A program made the position numbers and the translations under genes. From positions 1 to 19,482 of the forward strand of contig CALGFL010000150.1 of the NCBI GenBank assembly GCA_937881145.1: a stretch of 19,482 nucleotides of DNA, given 5' to 3'. Within the stretch, counting starts at the first letter, position 1; every line of letters begins with the position of its first letter. Source of the DNA: an uncultured Bordetella sp. Lineage in GTDB: Bacteria > Pseudomonadota > Gammaproteobacteria > Burkholderiales > Burkholderiaceae_B. Positions 15,058 to 19,482 of this stretch are shown in pieces. The notes beneath the pieces were generated by a model. The model was not told the DNA's origin, ran no database searches, and was given only the letters and a program-made list of their open reading frames with translations.

Positions 15058-15160
15058 GAAATTCGGTCCCGCGCATGTCGCATTGCCGGGGGATTCATGC
15101 GGCCGCCGGGCGCAGAATCGGTATTTTTTGCTTCCCCTATCTTCCTCGCCGGGCCTGCGC

Positions 15161-15220
15161 TTGACTAGCTAATCAATACTTAAAGACCATATAAGCTAAG
15201 CTAATTAATTGATATTTCAT
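15161..15220. promoter_or_regulatory. AT-rich divergent control region with a 32-base-spaced repeat
   Basis: This stretch between the YahK-type gene and the LysR gene is markedly AT-rich against its surroundings. GCTAATCAAT (15168-15177) recurs as GCTAATTAAT (15200-15209), with one mismatch and a 32-base period, about three helical turns. ATCAAT (15172-15177) and ATTGAT (15208-15213) also form an inverted pair. The position suits LysR binding plus divergent promoters. TTGACT at 15161 and TATAAG at 15190 resemble promoter boxes but are too far apart to pair. Confidence 0.4.
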
Positions 15221-15231
15221 GAAGCCGCATC

Positions 15232-16134
15232 ATGGTCAGGCGCAACCTCAACGATCTCCTCTCCTTCGTAACCGTGGCGCGGGAACGCAGCTTCACCCGC
15301 GCAGCCGCGTTGCTGGGCGTAACGCAATCCGCACTCAGCCAGGCGATCAGCGGCCTGGAGGCCCGGCTTCAAATCCGCCTGCTCACGCGCACCACGCGCA
15401 GCGTTTCGCCCACGGCGGCCGGAGAGCGTCTGCTCAGGGCCATAGGCAACCGTTTCGATGAAATCGAGGCAGAGCTGGATGAACTGACGGAGTTGCGCGA
15501 CAAGCCCGCCGGCACGGTGCGAATTACCTGCGGGGACTACGCCCTGCACAGCATCATGCTGCCCAGGCTCGTGCCGCTGCTGCGCGAATACCCTGACATC
15601 ACGCTGGAATTCGACGTGAACTATGGGTTCCGCGACATCGTGGCGGATCGCTTCGACGCAGGCGTGCGTCTCGGAAACACCATCGACAAGGACATGATTG
15701 CCGTGCCCATCGGCCCGCCGCTGCGCATGGCGGTGGTGGCATCGCCAGACTATTTCGCCGCGCATCCGGCACCCAAGGCACCGAACGACCTCATGACGCA
15801 TCAGTGCATCAACCAGCGCATGGTGTCTTCGGGCGGGCTGTACGTCTGGGATTTCGAGCGCCGTGGGCGGCAGATCAATGTCCGGGTGAATGGCTCCCTG
15901 ATCTTCAACACTACGAAGCCCCAGGTGGATGCGGCGCTGGCCGGCCTGGGCATTGCGCTGCTTCCCGAAGACGAATTCATGCCGCATATCGAAGCAGGCC
16001 GGCTCGTGCGGGTATTGGAGGATTGGTGCCCTAAATTCGAGGGCTACCATCTGTACTATCCCAGCCGTCGACAGCAGACTCCCGCGTTCGCGCTTGTCGT
16101 CGACGCGTTGCGCTATTCGTCTCGTAAGAGCTAG
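15232..16134 (+). CDS. LysR-family transcriptional regulator
   Basis: A 300-residue LysR protein of typical length. The N-terminal helix-turn-helix covers about residues 6-65 (FVTVARERSFTRAAALLGVTQSALSQAISGLEARL, then LLTRTTRSVSPTAAGERLL). The effector domain follows, with LRDKPAGTVRITCGDYAL, the RFDAGVRLG stretch and GLGIALLPEDEF. This branch commonly sits divergent from oxidoreductase genes and controls them in response to a small ligand, which matches its position beside the YahK-SDR pair. The ATG at 15232 has only a weak GAAG before it; no better in-frame start exists. It is followed by 195 bases without a gene. Confidence 0.94.
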   Translation: MVRRNLNDLLSFVTVARERSFTRAAALLGVTQSALSQAISGLEARLQIRLLTRTTRSVSPTAAGERLLRAIGNRFDEIEAELDELTELRDKPAGTVRITCGDYALHSIMLPRLVPLLREYPDITLEFDVNYGFRDIVADRFDAGVRLGNTIDKDMIAVPIGPPLRMAVVASPDYFAAHPAPKAPNDLMTHQCINQRMVSSGGLYVWDFERRGRQINVRVNGSLIFNTTKPQVDAALAGLGIALLPEDEFMPHIEAGRLVRVLEDWCPKFEGYHLYYPSRRQQTPAFALVVDALRYSSRKS

Positions 16135-16211
16135 GGCTGCTTCGCGGGGTACGATTCAAGGCCGCGTGCTACCGGCGCACGACAATAATTCGCATGGCCG
16201 GCGGCTTTCGC

Positions 16212-16220
16212 TGCTATATT
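16212..16220 (+). promoter_or_regulatory. Candidate extended -10 promoter for the GGDEF-EAL gene
   Basis: TGCTATATT is an extended -10 element (TGnTATATT) with no clear -35 box. It would start transcription near 16228 and leave an AT-rich leader of about 100 bases before the ATG at 16330. The weak -35 box and the CTATATT core would also suit the stationary-phase sigma factor. The remaining intergenic sequence shows nothing else that I recognise. Confidence 0.35.
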
Positions 16221-16329
16221 CAGTAGTAATTCAATCAGAAATAAATAATTTCAATATTTTTCAGGATTCGGATTTATCAGGCTCTGACACCAAGCTGCAT
16301 CATCCCGTGGTCGAACGAGGCCAGTTCAA

Positions 16330-18678
16330 ATGCCTGCTCGCAAGCTCTTTGGCTTTGCACTGATCCTGATCACCCTGATTGTGGTCGGGCTTTCCGGCAT
16401 GCTGGGCTGGCGCACCATACGCCAGATGGGCGAGCTGGACACCAGCATTACGCGCATCGAGGCGATCAAGGCCCTGGCCAATATCCAGGGATTCATTTCC
16501 TTGGAGCGCGGCGTCTCCACGCTGGCGCTGACCAATGCCGGATCCGGCGACGACGCCCAGAGACTGGCTGCCCTGCGCCAGGCGCGCAAAAATACCGATG
16601 AAGTCATAGCCGCCGTGTTGGCGCATATCGGCGAGCTGGCTGCGATGGATGCGACCGACGCCAGCTTGTTGCCCAATGCCCGGGAGCTGGCCGCCCGGGT
16701 GGCCGCCAGCCGGGATTTCTGCGACGAGCAGCTCGGCCGTCCGTTTGCGGTGCACGGCGATGCCGCGCGGCAGCTGATCAACCGGATGAACGACATCAAT
16801 GCGCAGGCCGCCGATCTTCTGCATGGCCAGGTAGACAAGCTCGCGTTCGTCAACGGCCCGGCCTATGCCGCGAGCCAGATCGCCAGTCAGGCATCGGATC
16901 TGCGCGCCGTCGCGGGCGCGCAGGCGGGCCTTCTGGAAGAATGGCTCGTGGAAGCCAGGCCGGTCGGCCCTGCCGACCGGGATCGCTTTCTGCGCTACGA
17001 GGGGCGGGTGCGGCAGATCTGGGCGGGGTTGCTCGTCGTGCGCAAGGGGCTCTCCATTCCGCCGGCGCTGTGGGGCGCCATCAACCGGGTCGATACCGGC
17101 TTCATGGTGCCCTACGAAGCCATCAAACAGAGATTGGTACCGCATTTTCCGGATGGCGCTTTTCCCATGAGCGTGCCGGCCTACCGTGCGGCGGTGCTGC
17201 CTCTTTACCAACCCATTCTTACCTTGCGCGACCAGGCTTACGAAACGGCACTGGACGACGTCCGCGCGGCCTACCATCAGGTCCGCACGCAAGTGGCCGC
17301 ATCGATTATCGCCGCCCTCCTGGCCTTGGCCGCGCTGCGCGCCATCTTCGTGCGCGTCAATCGAAAGCTCACCAGCCTGGCCACGCACGACACGCTGAGC
17401 GGGCTGCCCAACCGCCTGTTGCTCAAGGACAGGCTGGGCCAGATGCTGGAAAAGGCGCAGCGCAGCGACGGCCGCTTCGCCCTGTTGTTCCTGGATATCG
17501 ATGATTTCAAGACCATCAATGATTCTCGCGGGCATCATGCCGGCGACCAGGTGCTGATTGCCGTCTCCCGCCGCATCCGCGACAAGCTGCGCGCCCAGGA
17601 TACCGTTGCTCGCGTCGGCGGCGACGAGTTCGTGCTGCTGACCGAGATCAAGGATCCGGACGACGCCGCGACCGTTGCCCATAAGCTGATTTCGGCCATC
17701 AGCCAATCAGCCCTGATCGTCGGCCATGAGCTGCACGTCACGGCCAGCGTCGGCATTGCGGTCTACCCATCCGACGGCGCGACGCAGCATGATCTTATGA
17801 TCCATGCCGATACCGCGATGTATCACGCCAAGCAACGCGGCAAAAACAGCTATTGCTTCTACGATGCCGCGATGAATTCCGACGTGCAGGATCATCTGTC
17901 GCTGCTGAACGATTTGCATGTGGCCCTGGAGCGGGGAGAACTCGAGTTGCATTACCAGCCCAAATTTCTCGCCTCGAGCGGCGCCGTCTGCGGGGCCGAG
18001 GCATTGCTGCGCTGGTGGCATCCGGCGCGAGGCCTCATCGCCCCCGATAAATTCATTCCTCTTTCCGAAAAGAACGGCTTGATCATCCCGATCGGCGCCT
18101 GGGTGCTGAACGAGGCCTGCCGGCAAATGGCCCAATGGCACCGGGAAGGCCATGGCGACTGGACGATCGCCGTCAACCTGTCGCCGCTGCAGTTCTGCCA
18201 TGCCCGCCTGATCGAGGTCGTGCGTGACGCGCTCGACCGCCATGCGCTGCGGCCGGGCAGTCTCACGCTCGAAATTACGGAAACCACGGCGATGCGCGAC
18301 GCACAGGAGAGCGCCGCCATCCTGGATCAGCTCGCGGCCATGGGCGTGCAGATATCGATCGACGATTTCGGCACAGGGTATTCCAGCCTGCTTTATCTGA
18401 AGCGCCTTCCCGCCACCGAACTCAAGATCGACCGCAGTTTCGTCATGTCTCTTGTCCCGGACTCCGACGACGCGGCTATCGTCGCTTCCATCATCGCCCT
18501 GGGCCAGACGCTGAACATGTACATCGTCGCGGAGGGAGTCGAAACCGCGGCGCAGCGCAGTTTGCTCACGGAACTGGGCTGCCACATATTGCAAGGCTAT
18601 CTGCTGGGCAAGCCCATGCCGGCGCCGTTGTTCTGCGAGACGGTGGCAATGAGCCATGTTGCGCCGCGGGCGATCTGA
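16330..18678 (+). CDS. Membrane-bound GGDEF-EAL cyclic-di-GMP enzyme
   Basis: A 782-residue protein. Membrane segment 1 (about 5-27) and segment 2 (about 322-342) bracket a roughly 295-residue, helix-rich periplasmic sensor. The LERGVSTLAL stretch (58-67) resembles the ERG motif of NIT-type helical sensors, a tentative match. The GGDEF domain has an intact GGDEF (430-434) and inhibitory RAQD (421-424). The EAL domain keeps EALLR (557-561), Asn616, Glu648, the Asp pair in DDFGTGYSS (678-686), Lys699 (KIDRSF), Glu735 and Gln755 (QGYLLGKP). Both synthesis and breakdown of cyclic-di-GMP therefore look possible. ACGAGG about 10 bases before the ATG is a modest ribosome binding site. It stands alone on its strand after the LysR gene. 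Confidence 0.94.
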   Translation: MPARKLFGFALILITLIVVGLSGMLGWRTIRQMGELDTSITRIEAIKALANIQGFISLERGVSTLALTNAGSGDDAQRLAALRQARKNTDEVIAAVLAHIGELAAMDATDASLLPNARELAARVAASRDFCDEQLGRPFAVHGDAARQLINRMNDINAQAADLLHGQVDKLAFVNGPAYAASQIASQASDLRAVAGAQAGLLEEWLVEARPVGPADRDRFLRYEGRVRQIWAGLLVVRKGLSIPPALWGAINRVDTGFMVPYEAIKQRLVPHFPDGAFPMSVPAYRAAVLPLYQPILTLRDQAYETALDDVRAAYHQVRTQVAASIIAALLALAALRAIFVRVNRKLTSLATHDTLSGLPNRLLLKDRLGQMLEKAQRSDGRFALLFLDIDDFKTINDSRGHHAGDQVLIAVSRRIRDKLRAQDTVARVGGDEFVLLTEIKDPDDAATVAHKLISAISQSALIVGHELHVTASVGIAVYPSDGATQHDLMIHADTAMYHAKQRGKNSYCFYDAAMNSDVQDHLSLLNDLHVALERGELELHYQPKFLASSGAVCGAEALLRWWHPARGLIAPDKFIPLSEKNGLIIPIGAWVLNEACRQMAQWHREGHGDWTIAVNLSPLQFCHARLIEVVRDALDRHALRPGSLTLEITETTAMRDAQESAAILDQLAAMGVQISIDDFGTGYSSLLYLKRLPATELKIDRSFVMSLVPDSDDAAIVASIIALGQTLNMYIVAEGVETAAQRSLLTELGCHILQGYLLGKPMPAPLFCETVAMSHVAPRAI

Positions 18679-18733
18679 CCCGATGCCGCCGGGTTGATGC
18701 GCGCCTGGGAGTAGGTCATGATTGTCCAAAACC

Positions 18734-18740
18734 AAGGAGA
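18734..18740 (+). promoter_or_regulatory. Ribosome binding site of kbl
   Basis: AAGGAGA stands before GTG at 18748 with 7-8 bases of spacing. It supports the GTG start, although an in-frame ATG at 18718 also has GGAG six bases before it. Confidence 0.55.
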
Positions 18741-18747
18741 AACTCCC

Positions 18748-19482
18748 GTGCGTGAACGCTTTCTTGCCCATTTGAGCAATACCCTGGACCAAATCCGCGC
18801 CGACGGCTTCTACAAAGCCGAACGCGTGATCGAAAGTCCGCAATCGGCCCGGATCCACCTGGCGTCCGGTTCCGACGTCCTGAATTTCTGCGCCAACAAC
18901 TATCTGGGGCTTGCCGACGATGCGCGGCTCATCCGCGCAGCGCAAGAAGGGCTGGATCGCTACGGCTTCGGCATGGCCTCGGTGCGCTTCATCTGCGGAA
19001 CCCAATCGGTGCACAAGGAACTGGAGTCGGCCATTTCCGCCTTCCTGGGCACGGACGACACGATTCTGTACGGCAGCTGCTTCGACGCCAACGGCGGCCT
19101 GTTCGAAGCCCTGACGAGCGAAGAAGACGCGATCATCTCCGACGAGCTCAACCATGCATCGATCATCGACGGCGTGCGCCTGAGCAAGGCCCGGCGCTAT
19201 CGCTATCGCAACAACGACATGGCCGACCTCGAAGCGCAGCTCGAGGCCGCCGACGCGGCCGGCGTGCGCTTCAAATTGATCGCCACGGACGGCGTTTTTT
19301 CCATGGACGGGATCATCGCCGACCTGAGGTCCATATGCGACCTGGCCGACAAATACGGCGCGCTCGTGATGGTCGACGACTCCCATGCCGTCGGTTTCGT
19401 CGGCGAGCATGGCCGTGGAACGCCGGAATATTGCGGCGTGCAGGGCCGCGTGGACATCGTCACGGGCACGCTGGGCAAAGCC
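18748..19482 (+). CDS. kbl: 2-amino-3-ketobutyrate CoA ligase (glycine C-acetyltransferase), 5' part
   Basis: A PLP enzyme that cleaves 2-amino-3-oxobutanoate with CoA to glycine and acetyl-CoA in threonine breakdown. The 245 codons present, of about 398 in the family, follow E. coli Kbl almost word for word: [91 protein letters not shown]. The window stops just after TGTLGKA; Lys244, the PLP-binding lysine, is the second-last codon. The start is taken as GTG at 18748 because the family begins MRxxF; an ATG at 18718 would add ten residues. The threonine dehydrogenase gene tdh may follow outside the window. The 69 bases before it contain no clear terminator for the GGDEF-EAL gene. Confidence 0.96.
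   Translation, partial: MRERFLAHLSNTLDQIRADGFYKAERVIESPQSARIHLASGSDVLNFCANNYLGLADDARLIRAAQEGLDRYGFGMASVRFICGTQSVHKELESAISAFLGTDDTILYGSCFDANGGLFEALTSEEDAIISDELNHASIIDGVRLSKARRYRYRNNDMADLEAQLEAADAAGVRFKLIATDGVFSMDGIIADLRSICDLADKYGALVMVDDSHAVGFVGEHGRGTPEYCGVQGRVDIVTGTLGKA

Noticed and set aside
13596..15059. A 487-codon plus-strand open frame
   Set aside because: It lies opposite the SDR and YahK-type genes, whose catalytic residues are intact on the minus strand; it has no family motif of its own.
17707..19410. A 567-codon minus-strand open frame
   Set aside because: It lies opposite the GGDEF-EAL gene and kbl, both securely identified, and has no recognisable domain.

Overview
The window comes from a GC-rich beta-proteobacterium, most likely in or near the Alcaligenaceae (Bordetella/Achromobacter type). 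This is inferred from codon bias, an orphan Bug-type periplasmic binding protein next to CoA-transferase and acyl-CoA dehydrogenase genes, and E. coli-like YeaH, SpoVR, YahK and Kbl homologues. No phage, transposase, integrase or CRISPR was seen. Genes are tightly packed and no gene-free stretch exceeds 300 bases.

Layout. (1) 1-2803, plus strand: the 3' end of a yeaH/DUF444 gene, an overlapping spoVR/ycgB gene, and a gene for a ferritin-like di-iron protein. They look like one stress or stationary-phase operon; a PrkA kinase gene would be expected just upstream, outside the window. (2) 2810-10353: two divergent operons around an IclR regulator. Leftward run iclR, acyl-CoA dehydrogenase, Bug binding protein and a nitronate monooxygenase-like flavoprotein. 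Rightward run a class III CoA-transferase, a zinc-free enoyl-CoA-reductase-like MDR protein and an alpha-methylacyl-CoA racemase-like protein. A perfect 15-base palindrome and candidate promoters sit in the divergent gap. Together they look like a regulon for taking up a carboxylic acid, activating it to a CoA ester, setting its alpha stereochemistry and oxidising or reducing it. The substrate cannot be read from the sequence. (3) 10383-11729: a pirin gene on the minus strand, then tRNA-Ser(GGA) with encoded CCA and a strong bidirectional terminator. (4) 11889-18678: two cyclic-di-GMP genes, PAS-PAS-GGDEF and sensor-GGDEF-EAL, flank a redox module of a LysR regulator divergent from a YahK-type zinc alcohol dehydrogenase and a short-chain dehydrogenase. 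(5) 18748 to the window end: kbl, cut two codons after the start of its PLP-lysine motif.

The most interesting part is the IclR-centred cluster in region 2. Its enzyme families are known, but this combination with an orphan Bug protein and an NMO-like flavoprotein does not match a pathway I can name. The di-iron ferritin-like protein attached to the yeaH-spoVR operon is the second point of interest. Functions come from motif recognition and family knowledge; no database search was run.
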